DNA of 64,000 nucleotides from Acidobacteria bacterium Mor1. Its GTDB lineage: Bacteria > Acidobacteriota > Polarisedimenticolia > Polarisedimenticolales > Polarisedimenticolaceae. Numbering within the stretch: position 1 is the stretch's first letter; the number at the start of each line of letters is the position of its first letter. The notes beneath the pieces are model-generated. The model did not search any database. It had not been told where the DNA came from and worked only from the letters and a program-made list of their open reading frames with translations. The stretch covers positions 1,984,486-2,048,485 of the forward strand of contig CP011806.1 in the NCBI GenBank assembly GCA_001664505.1. The letters are read 5' to 3'. A program made the translations under genes and the position numbers. Of this stretch, positions 1 through 8,679 are shown one piece after another.

Positions 1-6
1 AGCGGA

Positions 7-570
7 TCAGCCCTCGGGGGGAGCGTCCTGCTCACGCCGGGGCGCCTGCACCGTAACCGGGGCCGCCGCCGGGGCGGGGTCGACGCGGAAGAGCGCGCCG
101 CCGATCACGCCTCCGAGGGTACCAAACACGGCGCCGACGATCAGAGAGAAGAACAGGGCGAAGATCAGCTGGACCAGGCCGGACAAACCGGCCAGGGCGG
201 TGCTGCCGAACCACTCGGCAACGCTCAACCCGTCGATGTCCTCGCCGAAGGCCTCGAGGAAAGGCACCGAAACCGTCCACATGCCCAGAATCAGGAAGCC
301 GAACAGCGCGCCGAAGACCGTCGAGGTCATGGCGTTGATCAACCCGGTCCAGAGTCCCAGCATCGCCCCGGGGCCGGCGTCGAAGGGATACCCGACTCGG
401 CGGCACTCCTGGGAGTAGAACAGCGCCGCGACCAGCGAGGAGCCCCAGACCGTGCCGAAGCAGGTCAGGCAATCCACGCAGCCGCAGCAGCCGAGGGAGG
501 TCCCCGCGGAGATCAGGCCGAAGATCACGCCCGGGATCAGCGCCCACTTGAACATGCTCGGTTGCTGCAA
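7..570 (-). CDS. Small polytopic membrane protein, unknown function
   Basis: Unrecognised integral membrane protein of about 187 residues with roughly four hydrophobic segments and a hydrophilic Ala/Pro-rich tail. An unusual Cys cluster (CCGC, then two more Cys within seven residues) lies at the end of the first membrane segment and could bind metal or form disulfides; this is inference. The start is chosen at TTG (codon complement at 568-570) because a GAGAGG Shine-Dalgarno sequence lies about six bases upstream, while the first ATG (start at 555) has no well-placed ribosome site. It follows the DUF2085 gene by about ten bases, and its ribosome site overlaps that gene's stop codon, so the two are probably translationally coupled. 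Confidence 0.7.
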   Translation of the reverse strand: MQQPSMFKWALIPGVIFGLISAGTSLGCCGCVDCLTCFGTVWGSSLVAALFYSQECRRVGYPFDAGPGAMLGLWTGLINAMTSTVFGALFGFLILGMWTVSVPFLEAFGEDIDGLSVAEWFGSTALAGLSGLVQLIFALFFSLIVGAVFGTLGGVIGGALFRVDPAPAAAPVTVQAPRREQDAPPEG

Positions 571-580
571 ATCGTTCCTC

Positions 581-1093
581 TCAGACCGCCGATTCGGAGT
601 CGGCCGAAGGCGCCGGGGCGGTTCCACCCCGGCCTCGCGCCCATTGCAACGCAATGGCGGCAACTCCGGTTCCCAGGAACAGGCCGATCACCGCTCCGGT
701 ACCGACCCCGAGGAGTGCCCGGGGCACATTGGGCAGATTGGGCAATCCCAGGATCCCGAGCCCCACGTCCAGCACGTTGAGCCCCAGGGCGGCCAGGAAC
801 CAGGAGGTCGGGGGCCGGTAGCCGGGCCTGGCCAAGAAACCGTAGGCCCACAGCCCCAGGGTCCCGCCGGCATAGAGCCCGATGCATCGGGCGCAAACCG
901 CCATGGGCTCACCGTCGATCATCAGGCTGCGCCAGGGCATCTGGTGGCAGCTCGGCGATGCCAGCAGGCGGATCACCGCCGCCGGCCCCTCGGCGAGAAA
1001 GGGGGGCAAGGCGAGGGTCACGGTGAAGGCGGTGGCCAATGCGGCCACGGCCCATACCAGCCCGCGGCTCCACCAGCGCTCCTTTCGGGTCAT
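581..1093 (-). CDS. DUF2085 family membrane protein
   Basis: A 170-residue membrane protein with the DUF2085 signature: a C-H-Q-x-P-x-R-S motif around residue 50, then C-A-R-C-x-G-x-Y about 20 residues later, between hydrophobic segments. The conserved Cys and His residues suggest metal or haem binding near the membrane surface, but no biochemical role is established for the family. Three or four transmembrane segments are visible, and the C-terminal tail is rich in Gly, Ala and Pro. It is the first gene of a two-gene minus-strand unit and diverges from the topoisomerase VI B gene with under 90 bases between them. Confidence 0.85.
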   Translation of the reverse strand: MTRKERWWSRGLVWAVAALATAFTVTLALPPFLAEGPAAVIRLLASPSCHQMPWRSLMIDGEPMAVCARCIGLYAGGTLGLWAYGFLARPGYRPPTSWFLAALGLNVLDVGLGILGLPNLPNVPRALLGVGTGAVIGLFLGTGVAAIALQWARGRGGTAPAPSADSESAV

Positions 1094-1179
1094 CGGTCCT
1101 CCGGTCGCTCCTGTCGGATTCTATCGAAACCCAGGAGGGTGGATATAGAATCCCGGCGTCTCGATCGATGGAGGGGCCG

Positions 1180-2787
1180 ATGGCCGCGACCCGCAAGACC
1201 GCGAAGAAGACCGGCACGAAGAAGAAGGCGCGCTCCCGCGAAGACGCCACCTCGATGGCCGCCCGGCAGCGGGACATCTCCGTCTCCGAATTCTTCACCA
1301 AGAACCGCCACCTGCTCGGCTTCGACAACCCGCAGAAGGCGCTGTTGACCACGATCAAGGAAGCGGTGGACAACTCCCTGGATGCCTGCGAAGAGGCGGG
1401 CATCCTGCCGGAGCTGATGATCGAGATCATGGAGATGGGCCCCGAACGCTACCGGGTCGCGATCCAGGACAACGGCCCCGGCATCGTCAAGGCCCAGGTG
1501 CCCAAGATCTTCGGCAAGCTGCTCTACGGCTCGAAGTTCCACCGCCTCAAACAGCAGCGGGGCCAGCAAGGCATCGGTATCTCGGCGGCGGGCATGTACG
1601 GCATGCTGACCACCGGCAAGCCGGTACGGATCTTCTCGCGCACCGGAAAGCGCAAGCAGGCCCATCAGTTCGAGGTCGCCGTCGACACCAAGAAGAACGC
1701 CCCGGTGGTGAGCAAGGACGACGTGGTCGAGTGGCCGGTCGACCATGGCACCCGGGTCGAGATCGAACTGGAAGCGACCTACAAGAAGGGACGCCGCTCG
1801 GTGGACGACTACATCGAGCAGACCGCCCTGGCCAACCCCCACGCCACGATCTTCTACTACCCGCCCAAGGGAGAAGCGGTTCAGTACCCCCGGGTCTCGC
1901 CGGAACTGCCCAAGGAAGCCCTGGAGATCAAACCGCACCCTTACGGCGTCGAACTCGGCATCCTGATGCGGATGATGAAGGAGACCCAGGGCAAACACCT
2001 GCGGAGCGCGCTCCAGCAGGATTTCAGCCGGGTCAGCGGCGCCGTGGCCGACAGGATCATCGAGGAGGCCAAGCTGTCGCCCAAGGCGCGGCCCAAGAGC
2101 CTCAACGCCAACCAGCTCGAAGCGCTGTTCAAGGCGATTCCCAAGGTCAAGGTCCTGGCGCCGCCGACGGCGTGCCTTTCCCCCATCGGCGAAGAGCTGC
2201 TGGCCCGCGGACTGGACACCCGGATCCCGTCGGATTTCTTCACCGCGGTGACCCGCCCTCCGGCGGTCTACCGGGGCAACCCGTTCCAGATCGAGGTCGG
2301 CCTGGTCTACGGCGGAGAACAGCCTGCCGACGAGCTGGTGACCCTGTATCGCTTTGCCAACCGGGTGCCGCTGCAGTACCAGCAATCCGCCTGCGCCATC
2401 AGCAAGTCGGTGCTGGGTACCGATTGGAAGAAGTACGGCCTACAACAGTCCCGGGGTGCCCTGCCGACCGCGCCGATGTCGGTGGTGGTGCACATCGCGT
2501 CGGTCTGGGTGCCGTTCACGTCGGAGTCCAAGGAGGCGGTCGCCTCCTACCCCGAGATCATCAAGGAGATCCGGCTGGCGCTGCAGGAAGCCGGCCGGCG
2601 GTTGGCCACCTTCGTGCGCAAGCGGCGCCGGGAGGCCGACGAACTGAAGAAACGGGCCTACATCGAGCGCTACATCCCCCACATCGGCGACGCCCTGGGA
2701 GATATCCTCGGCTTCTCCGAACGCAAGAAGGCCAACACGGTTTCCAACCTCAAGACGATCCTCGAACGCAGCCGCAAGATGGGCTGA
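1180..2787 (+). CDS. top6B: DNA topoisomerase VI subunit B
   Basis: ATPase subunit of type IIB topoisomerase VI, which passes one DNA duplex through another in an A2B2 complex. The 535-residue length is normal for the family. The GHKL ATPase motifs are all present: N box with E61, N65 and D68 (EAVDNSLDA), DNGPGI at 97-102, and the glycine lid [12 protein letters not shown] from residue 127. The C-terminal transducer region carries a conserved-looking GTDWKKYGL segment. A Lys-rich stretch precedes the core. The ATG at 1180 is preferred over the in-frame ATG at 1168 because GGAGGGG lies at 1170-1176. Topoisomerase VI is mainly archaeal and plant and sporadic in bacteria. No subunit A gene is found anywhere in this window, so the partner must lie elsewhere or be absent. 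A selenoprotein gene follows 54 bases downstream and may be co-transcribed. Confidence 0.95.
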   Translation: MAATRKTAKKTGTKKKARSREDATSMAARQRDISVSEFFTKNRHLLGFDNPQKALLTTIKEAVDNSLDACEEAGILPELMIEIMEMGPERYRVAIQDNGPGIVKAQVPKIFGKLLYGSKFHRLKQQRGQQGIGISAAGMYGMLTTGKPVRIFSRTGKRKQAHQFEVAVDTKKNAPVVSKDDVVEWPVDHGTRVEIELEATYKKGRRSVDDYIEQTALANPHATIFYYPPKGEAVQYPRVSPELPKEALEIKPHPYGVELGILMRMMKETQGKHLRSALQQDFSRVSGAVADRIIEEAKLSPKARPKSLNANQLEALFKAIPKVKVLAPPTACLSPIGEELLARGLDTRIPSDFFTAVTRPPAVYRGNPFQIEVGLVYGGEQPADELVTLYRFANRVPLQYQQSACAISKSVLGTDWKKYGLQQSRGALPTAPMSVVVHIASVWVPFTSESKEAVASYPEIIKEIRLALQEAGRRLATFVRKRRREADELKKRAYIERYIPHIGDALGDILGFSERKKANTVSNLKTILERSRKMG

Positions 2788-2803
2788 ACGGCGGAGCGCC
2801 GTT
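2787..2803 (+). other. Stem-loop at the topoisomerase VI B stop codon
   Basis: A seven-base-pair perfect hairpin (AACGGCG, loop GAG, CGCCGTT) overlaps the stop codon of the topoisomerase gene. Only three T residues follow, so it is a poor intrinsic terminator. It may protect the message end or reduce read-through into the selenoprotein gene. Confidence 0.35.
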
Positions 2804-2841
2804 TGGGCGGCGGCGAAGATCGCCGGACCCGGGAGACGACC

Positions 2842-3183
2842 ATGATCGAACTGATCTGCACCAAGACCTGAAGCACCTGTCGCAAGGCGGTCGCCTTGCT
2901 CGACGAACACGGGATCGAGTACCGCTACCGGGAGTACCGCAAGGAGCCGCTCTCGGCGACGGAGATCCGCTCGGTGCTGAAGAAGCTGGGCCTGAAGGTC
3001 CACGACGTGCTGCGCAAGAACGACAAGGCGTTCAAGGAGCTGAGACTGCGCGGCGATGAACCGGCGTCCAAGCTGATTCCGCTGATGGCCGAGCACCCGA
3101 CTCTGCTGCAGCGCCCGATCGGTGTCGCCGGCAACAAGGCGGTGGTCGGCCGCCCCCCGGACAACCTGCTCGAGTTGAAGTAG
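2842..3183 (+). CDS. ArsC/Spx-family thioredoxin-fold selenoprotein (UxxC), TGA read as Sec
   Basis: A 113-residue ArsC/Spx-like protein if the in-frame TGA at 2869-2871 is read as selenocysteine. The frame opens at ATG 2842 after a GGGAGA ribosome site and gives MIELICTKT-U10-STC13-RKA. U10 and C13 fall exactly where Spx and ArsC-like proteins carry their C10-x-x-C13 redox pair, so the TGA replaces the catalytic Cys. The rest of the fold is intact: a KEPLS segment, then a C-terminal RPIGVAG..AVVGRPP region typical of the family, ending at TAG. A plain ORF search would begin at TTG 2896 and lose the active site. A SECIS-like hairpin lies 17 bases after the TGA. The likely role is a thiol/selenol redox enzyme (arsenate or disulfide reductase); the substrate is unknown. 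ArsC-like selenoproteins have been reported from marine metagenomes. The alternative is a nonsense mutation in a pseudogene. Confidence 0.85.
2879..2904 (+). promoter_or_regulatory. Candidate bacterial SECIS element
   Basis: Immediately downstream of the in-frame TGA (2869-2871) the coding sequence folds into a perfect six-base-pair stem CAAGGC (2883-2888) with GCCTTG (2893-2898) around a GGTC loop (2889-2892). Four more pairs, GTCG (2879-2882) with CGAC (2901-2904), extend it below a two-base CT bulge. The apical loop begins 17 bases after the TGA and has G at its first two positions, matching the known bacterial SECIS rules (loop 16-37 bases from UGA, G in the first two loop positions). The E. 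coli fdhF SECIS loop also contains GGUC. It would recruit SelB with Sec-tRNA. Confidence 0.85.
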
Positions 3184-3195
3184 CCGGCGCCGGGG

Positions 3196-4707
3196 CTAGC
3201 CCCCGGCCAGCCTCTTCAACACCTCCCGAGCGTGGTCGTTGTCCGGGTCCATCTCCAGCGCCCTTGCGTAGTTCACGCCGGCCAGCTCGTCGTTGCCCTG
3301 CTCGAGATAGGCCTCGCCCAGGCTGTCGTAGCCGTTGGCCACGTCGGGGTAGAGTTCGACGTTGAGCGCCAGCACCTCGACCGCCCGGTCGTACTCCTCC
3401 CGGCCCATCAGGTAGTAGCCGAAGTCGTTGAGCGGGTCGGGAGAGTAGGCGTAGGTCGCATCCTGCTCGTCGATCACCCGCCGGTAGAACGCACCCGCCT
3501 GTTCGATACCCTGGTCTCGATAGAGCGGCGCGAACTCGCTCAGGATCGGACGCTTGACCTCAGGAAGCTCCTGCCCCAGCAGAACCGCCGTCAATCCGTC
3601 CCGTAGCAGCCCTGTGGGGCAGCGGCTGTAGTTGGAGACCACGGCGAAGCCGCTGTTGCTCTCGGGCAGGAGCATCAGGTAGCTGCGGAATCCATCGTCT
3701 CCACCGCTGTGGGCCACGGTTCGTTGTCCGTCGACCTCGCCGATGAACCAGCTCAGGCCGACGTGGCGCCGCCCCCACGCGGGGCCGGGTTTCCACAACT
3801 CGTCGAACGCCGCTTCGGACAGGATCCGCCGGCCGTCCAGTTCGCCCCGGTTGAGGTTGGCCTGGATCCAGCGGGCGATCTCCGGCGGGTTGGAGTTGAG
3901 GGTCGAACTCGGGGCGTGGCGGCGGTTGTAGGGGTAATGCCCCAGGGCCACCGGTTCGTAGTCCCAGCCGTGACCGGTCGTTCGCCGCTCCTGCGGGATC
4001 TCCGGATAGAAGAACGTGCTGTGGGTCATGCCCAGCGGCTCCAGGATCCGGGCCTCCATGAAGTCCTCGAAGCTCTGCCCGCTGACCTTGGCGATCAGGT
4101 CACCGAGGGTGTCGAAGGCCCGGTTGCTGTAGCGCGCCTGCTCCCCCGGCGGGGCGATGAGGCTCTCGTCCGCGAGCTCCCTTACGTACTTTTCCGCCTC
4201 ACCCTCGCCGCTCTGCGGGTTGCGCCAGTCGTAGTCCGAGACGTCGGGCATGCCCGAGGTGTGGTTGAGCATCTGGCGAATGGTGATCTCGGCCGCAGCC
4301 GCATCCTGCAGCTTGAAGTAGGGCAAGTGGGAAACCACGGTATCGTCGAGCCCCAGCTTGCCGTCCTCGACGAGTTGCATGATCGCCGTGGCGACGAAGG
4401 GCTTGGATACCGAGGCGAAGTGCAGCAGGTGCCCGGCCTGTAGCGGCGCCCGGCTCTCGGTGTCGGCGACACCCCGGGTGGCGCTGTAGACGACCTCCCC
4501 CTCATGAACCACCGCGACGCTGAGACCGGGGACGCCGTGGGCCTCGACTACGGCGTCGATGAAACCGTCGAGGGTCTCGGCCATCGGCGAGGCTGCCGGG
4601 TCTTCCGGCGGTGCAGCAGCGGGATCCTCATCGGAACTCGAGCCGCAACCCAGCGGGAGCAGCGAGACCAGGACCACGATCAGCCAGGCAATGGTTCGAC
4701 GACGCAT
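3196..4707 (-). CDS. Beta-lactamase-family serine hydrolase lipoprotein with C-terminal TPR
   Basis: A 503-residue serine hydrolase of the class C beta-lactamase/penicillin-binding protein-like superfamily. It has a lipoprotein signal peptide with an LPLGC lipobox (Cys21), S99-V-S-K102 catalytic motif, Y193-S-N195 second motif, and H333-S-G-G as the third motif in place of KTG. Residues from about 385 to the end form TPR-like repeats (an ANGYDSLGEAYLEQG helix pair is clear), an architecture seen in many uncharacterised bacterial serine hydrolases. The likely role is cleavage of an ester or peptide substrate at the cell envelope; true beta-lactamase activity cannot be inferred. It converges on the selenoprotein gene with a gap of only twelve bases. 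Confidence 0.9.
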   Translation of the reverse strand: MRRRTIAWLIVVLVSLLPLGCGSSSDEDPAAAPPEDPAASPMAETLDGFIDAVVEAHGVPGLSVAVVHEGEVVYSATRGVADTESRAPLQAGHLLHFASVSKPFVATAIMQLVEDGKLGLDDTVVSHLPYFKLQDAAAAEITIRQMLNHTSGMPDVSDYDWRNPQSGEGEAEKYVRELADESLIAPPGEQARYSNRAFDTLGDLIAKVSGQSFEDFMEARILEPLGMTHSTFFYPEIPQERRTTGHGWDYEPVALGHYPYNRRHAPSSTLNSNPPEIARWIQANLNRGELDGRRILSEAAFDELWKPGPAWGRRHVGLSWFIGEVDGQRTVAHSGGDDGFRSYLMLLPESNSGFAVVSNYSRCPTGLLRDGLTAVLLGQELPEVKRPILSEFAPLYRDQGIEQAGAFYRRVIDEQDATYAYSPDPLNDFGYYLMGREEYDRAVEVLALNVELYPDVANGYDSLGEAYLEQGNDELAGVNYARALEMDPDNDHAREVLKRLAGG

Positions 4708-4818
4708 CGGGCCACCTCCGAACGGGAGTTCTCCCGGGACGGAAGTCGCCCCTGCCCCCTTGCCCGAACAACGCCGCCGGGGCGGGTGCGGTTACAGGGC
4801 TGCGTTCGGTTTCGACCG

Positions 4819-5616
4819 CTACTTCTTGCGGTGGTGCAACTCCACCGGGTGCTGTTCCCGTTTGCGCTCGTACCAGTTCTGGTAGAGATCGACGCAGAAC
4901 ATCAGGATCAGCACGAAGATCACGATCCACTGGGGCACGTAGGGGAAGGAATCGTCGCCGACCTTCAGATGAGCGACATGACCGCCCTCGAGGAACAGCA
5001 CGAAGCCGATCAGCAGCATCACGAACAGGCCGAGGATCTCGAAGTCCGGGTTCCTGCTCAGGTAGTCGGCGATCTTCGCGGCGAAGGCCAGCATCAACGC
5101 CACCGAGATGACCACCGAACCGACCATCACCGGGAAGCGGTCGGTCATGCCGACGACGGTCAGGATCGAATCCACCGAGAAGAGCAGGTTCATCGCCACG
5201 ATCACCGTGACGACCTCGGCGAACTTCCCCGCCTTGCCCAGTTCCTTCTCGCCGACCCCCTTGGCCTTGACCCGCAGTTCCTTGATGCCCTTCCAGATCA
5301 ACACCAACCCGCCGAGGATCAGCACGATGGACTTGACGTTCCACTCGGCTTCGAAGTGAATGCCGAACAGATAGGTGTCCATCGAATTGAAGACCGAGAT
5401 GGCGTAGGTCAGGATGTAGCTGACCAGGGACAGCAGCACGATGCGGAACAGCATCGCCAGGATCAACCCCCAGCGCACCGCCTTGTCCCGCTCGCTGGGC
5501 GGAAGCTTGTTGGCGATGATGGTGATGATGATCAGGTTGTCCGCGCCCAGGGCGATCTGCACCAGGGTCACCGAAAACAACGCCACCCAGAATCCGGGAT
5601 CCATCAAGAAATCCAT
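4819..5616 (-). CDS. TerC family integral membrane protein
   Basis: A 265-residue polytopic protein of the TerC family. The N-terminal ALGADNLI motif and the later MNLLFSVDSILTV motif place conserved acidic residues within membrane helices, as in TerC proteins that help export manganese or load it onto exported enzymes. About seven transmembrane segments are visible and the C-terminus is short and basic. It sits 36 bases downstream of the ABC-F gene on the same strand, probably as one transcript. This leaves no room for the yybP-ykoY manganese riboswitch that sometimes precedes TerC genes. Confidence 0.92.
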   Translation of the reverse strand: MDFLMDPGFWVALFSVTLVQIALGADNLIIITIIANKLPPSERDKAVRWGLILAMLFRIVLLSLVSYILTYAISVFNSMDTYLFGIHFEAEWNVKSIVLILGGLVLIWKGIKELRVKAKGVGEKELGKAGKFAEVVTVIVAMNLLFSVDSILTVVGMTDRFPVMVGSVVISVALMLAFAAKIADYLSRNPDFEILGLFVMLLIGFVLFLEGGHVAHLKVGDDSFPYVPQWIVIFVLILMFCVDLYQNWYERKREQHPVELHHRKK

Positions 5617-5652
5617 GTCTCAGCAAATCCTCATTGAACGGGGACGCGCATT

Positions 5653-7626
5653 CTATTCCGGAAAGGCCTCGGCCAGGGCCTCCCAACGCTCGTAGAGCTC
5701 GGCCAGCTTCGATTCCGCGTCGGCCAGTTCCTTGCCGATCTCCGCAGCAGCCTCGGGATTGGAGTAGACCTCGGGATCCGCCTGGCGAGCCGTCAGCGTC
5801 TCGATCCGGCTCTCCAGCAGCTGGATCTCCTGCTCCACCGGCCCCAGCTGCTCCTCCCGGGCCTTGCGTTCCCGGTAGCGCCGGTTGCGCTCCTCGGCCT
5901 CGAGCCGCCGGGATTCCTTGTCTTTCTGGCGGGCGGCCTGTTTTTCCGCCGGCGTGGACGAGGCCACCGGTTGGTCCGGACGCTCGGTGTCGTCCAGGGT
6001 CACCGGCTGCCCCTGGCTCGCCCGCCAGCGCTTCCACTCGACGTAGCTGTCGTAGTCGCCGGGATGCACCTCGGCCCGTCCGCCACCCACGATGGCGATC
6101 GAGGTCGCCACCCGGTTGATGAAATAACGATCGTGTGAGATCAACACGAGGGTGCCCTCGTACTGGTTCAGCGCCTCCTCCAGCACCTCGCGGCTGGGCA
6201 GGTCGAGGTGGTTGGTCGGCTCGTCCAGCAGCAGCAGGTTCATCGGCCGCACCAGCAACTTGCAGAGCGCCAGCCGCGCCTTCTCCCCTCCGGAGAGCAC
6301 ACCGACCCGCTTCTCCACCGCTTCACCCTTGAACAGGAAGCTGCCGAGCATCGAACGAAGCCGCGGCCGGAGGTCCAACGGGGCCACCGACTCCATCTCT
6401 TCGAGCACCGTGGCCTCGGCGTCCAGTTCGTCGAGTTGGTGCTGGGCGTAGTAGCGGCGCACCACGTTGTGGCCCAGCTCCAGCTCACCGTCGTCGTAGT
6501 CGACCTTGCCCGCCAGCATCTTGAGCAGCGTCGATTTGCCGGCGCCGTTGGGGCCCATCAGCGCAATGCGCTCCCCTCGGCGCAGCATCAGGTTCAGCGA
6601 GCGGTAGACCTCGTTGTCGCCGTAGCTCTTGGCCAGGTCTTCGATGCGCACGGCGATATCGCCGCTGCGGGGCGCCGGCGGGAATCCGAAGCGCACGCTG
6701 CCCCCACGGGACTCGACGTGGATCGTCTCCTGCTTCTCCAGCGCCTTGATCCGCGACTGCACCTGTTTGGCCTTGGTGTTCTTGTAGCGGAAGCGTTCGA
6801 TGAAACGTTCGACCTTGGCCCGCTCCTTGGCCTGCTGCTTCGCCGCGGCCTCCAGGCGCTCTTCCCGTTCCGCCCGCTCGGTCAGGTAGTTGTCGTAGGA
6901 GCCGGGGAAACGGGTGATCACCCCGCGGTCCAACTCCACTACCTCCCGCACCATGCGGTTGAGGAAGTAGCGATCGTGGGACACCACGACGAAGGCGCCC
7001 TCGTAGGCGTCGAGAAACTGCTCGAGCCAGTCGATCGCCTCGAGGTCCAGATGGTTGGTCGGCTCATCGAGCAGCAACACGCCGGGCTCGCCCAGCAGCA
7101 GCCCGGCGAGGACCACCCGCATGCGCCAACCGCCCGAGAGTTTCTCGACGTCGGCGTGATGCAGGTCCTCGGTCACACCCAGGCCCGAGAGAATCGCCCG
7201 GGCGCGGGCTTCGACCTCATCGCCGCCCAGCGCCTCGAACTGCTGGCGCAGTTCGCCGTAGCGCTCGGTCATGCCTGCGAGTTGCTCGTCCCCTTCGGTG
7301 AGCCGGGACATTTCTCGCTCGAGCTCGGCCAACCGGTCCTCCAGGGTGCGCACCTCCGGGAAGCCGGCCAGCACCACGTTGAGCACCGAGCCCCCTTCGA
7401 TGGTCTCGACCTCCTGGGACAGATATCCGATACGCAAGGCGTTGGGCTTCTGCACACTCCCGCCGTCGGGGCGGTCCTGGCCGGTGATCATGCGCAACAG
7501 GGTGGTCTTGCCCGCCCCGTTGGGGCCGACCAGCCCCACCCGGGACTGGGGCTGGATCGTCCAGCTCAGCCCGTCGAACAGGACCTGCGGCCCGAATTGC
7601 CGCTCGATGCCTTCCAATCGAATCAC
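5653..7626 (-). CDS. ABC-F family ATPase (ribosome-associated type)
   Basis: A soluble 657-residue protein with two ABC ATPase domains in tandem and no membrane segments, the hallmark of ABC-F translation factors. Domain 1 has Walker A GPNGAGKTT at 34-42, an LSGGW signature and an LLLDEPTNHLD Walker B. Between the domains lies a Lys/Glu-rich linker of the P-site tRNA interaction type, with the run of basic residues around KNTKAKQVQSR. Domain 2 repeats GPNGAGKST, LSGGEKARLALC and LLLDEPTNHLD. The C-terminal 110 residues form a charged coiled coil as in Uup and YheS-like members. The likely role is rescue or tuning of translating ribosomes. Subfamily assignment within ABC-F is uncertain. Confidence 0.95.
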   Translation of the reverse strand: MIRLEGIERQFGPQVLFDGLSWTIQPQSRVGLVGPNGAGKTTLLRMITGQDRPDGGSVQKPNALRIGYLSQEVETIEGGSVLNVVLAGFPEVRTLEDRLAELEREMSRLTEGDEQLAGMTERYGELRQQFEALGGDEVEARARAILSGLGVTEDLHHADVEKLSGGWRMRVVLAGLLLGEPGVLLLDEPTNHLDLEAIDWLEQFLDAYEGAFVVVSHDRYFLNRMVREVVELDRGVITRFPGSYDNYLTERAEREERLEAAAKQQAKERAKVERFIERFRYKNTKAKQVQSRIKALEKQETIHVESRGGSVRFGFPPAPRSGDIAVRIEDLAKSYGDNEVYRSLNLMLRRGERIALMGPNGAGKSTLLKMLAGKVDYDDGELELGHNVVRRYYAQHQLDELDAEATVLEEMESVAPLDLRPRLRSMLGSFLFKGEAVEKRVGVLSGGEKARLALCKLLVRPMNLLLLDEPTNHLDLPSREVLEEALNQYEGTLVLISHDRYFINRVATSIAIVGGGRAEVHPGDYDSYVEWKRWRASQGQPVTLDDTERPDQPVASSTPAEKQAARQKDKESRRLEAEERNRRYRERKAREEQLGPVEQEIQLLESRIETLTARQADPEVYSNPEAAAEIGKELADAESKLAELYERWEALAEAFPE

Positions 7627-7743
7627 GCCGTGCTCACCCTGAAACCGTCCGCAGCAACCGGGGCCGCGGGATTGACCCGCTGCCGGGTTTTCGGGAGAAT
7701 CCCGCGAACGTACCGACTCAAGCTACAACGAAAGGGCCCCCAG

Positions 7744-8199
7744 ATGGAATCCGGAGAAAGCCTCGAACAACTAGGCGCAGGCGTCGGCATGCTGATGGCG
7801 CTGCTGATCGGGTTCGGGATCGCGCTGATCCCCCAGATCATCATCAACCTGCTGCTCACGTCGCTCCTGAACGGGATTCCCGAGCAGTACCGCAGGACCT
7901 CGCCGCTGATGATCTGGCTGCTGCTGGTTCCCTGCGTCAACCTGATCCTGGGATTCTTCGTCTACCCCAAGCTTCCCGAGTCCTTCCGCGCCTACTTCGA
8001 CGCTCAGGGGGACCAGAGCCACGGCGACTGCGGACAGACCCTCGGCTGGGCCATCCCGATCCTGTTCCTCACGGCGATGATCCCGTACCTCGGCTGCGTC
8101 ACCGCCATCGTCGGACTGGTCATCTTGATCGTCTACATGATCAAGCTGTTCGAGCTCAAGAAGCTGGTCCAGAGCGGGTCCTCGACCTCGGCCATCTGA
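7744..8199 (+). CDS. Small membrane protein, unknown
   Basis: A protein of 151 residues with four strongly hydrophobic segments. The first two are separated by a short polar loop (NGIPEQYRR), and a soluble loop with a Cys (SHGDCG) precedes the third. I do not recognise the family. ATG 7744 is the only sensible start. It ends four bases before the DUF2752 gene, so the two are likely co-transcribed and may act together in the membrane. It diverges from the ABC-F gene across about 115 bases that must hold both promoters. Confidence 0.75.
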   Translation: MESGESLEQLGAGVGMLMALLIGFGIALIPQIIINLLLTSLLNGIPEQYRRTSPLMIWLLLVPCVNLILGFFVYPKLPESFRAYFDAQGDQSHGDCGQTLGWAIPILFLTAMIPYLGCVTAIVGLVILIVYMIKLFELKKLVQSGSSTSAI

Positions 8200-8202
8200 T
8201 CG

Positions 8203-8598
8203 ATGACGGGCAGGCGTATCTCCGGGACGCTCGGCGCCGGCGGCCTGGCGGCCGCGACCGCCCTGGCGGTGTCCTTCGTCTACACCCCGGCAACGCTGCC
8301 GCAGATTCCGTTGTGCTGGTTCTCCCGGATCAGCGGAATGTCCTGCGGCGGCTGCGGGCTGACCCGGGCGGTCTGTGCCATCTCCCACGGAGACTGGCGC
8401 GCCGCCTGGGAGTTCAACCCCTTCGGTTTCGTCTGCTACGGGGTGCTGTGGCTGATCGCCGCGCTACCCCTGATCGAGTACGCCTCGCCGGGGAGCGCCG
8501 GGCGGATCCTGCGCAGCCGCCTGGCCGGAATCGCCGGCGCCGCGCTTGTGATCGGCATCAGCCTACTCGGCATCTCGAGGATCCACGGCGCCGGATAG
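8203..8598 (+). CDS. DUF2752 family membrane protein
   Basis: A 131-residue membrane protein with the DUF2752 signature C-G-G-C-G-L-T-R-A followed by an A-x-x-x-G-D-x-x-x-A-x-x-x-N-P block. Three hydrophobic segments are visible. The conserved Cys pair suggests metal binding or redox chemistry, but the family has no assigned function. It starts four bases after the previous membrane protein gene without a strong ribosome site of its own, consistent with translational coupling. Confidence 0.88.
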   Translation: MTGRRISGTLGAGGLAAATALAVSFVYTPATLPQIPLCWFSRISGMSCGGCGLTRAVCAISHGDWRAAWEFNPFGFVCYGVLWLIAALPLIEYASPGSAGRILRSRLAGIAGAALVIGISLLGISRIHGAG

Positions 8599-8679
8599 CC
8601 ACCGAGGCCCTCGTGTGGTTTCCGCGGTTTCGCGGAATTATATTTTGCCGCGAACGCCCTTCGGCGAACGCGAGGCCAC

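Noticed and set aside
2896..3183. A shorter ORF starting at TTG inside the selenoprotein gene
   Set aside because: It would remove the active-site loop and has no ribosome site; the longer frame with a read-through TGA explains the whole ArsC-like fold.
2842..3183. The in-frame TGA as a simple pseudogene
   Set aside because: The TGA replaces exactly the catalytic Cys, the remaining codons are intact, and a SECIS-like hairpin follows at the right distance. Not fully excluded without the selABCD genes.
4628..6037. Long minus-strand frame across the TerC gene
   Set aside because: Out of frame with TerC and with the ABC-F protein, rich in Arg and Gly in the manner of GC-driven spurious frames.
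5653..8199. Long open frames antisense to the ABC-F gene (for example the plus-strand frame running from 6208 into 8199)
   Set aside because: They overlap a fully supported gene and are products of high GC; only the part after ATG 7744 has its own coding pattern.
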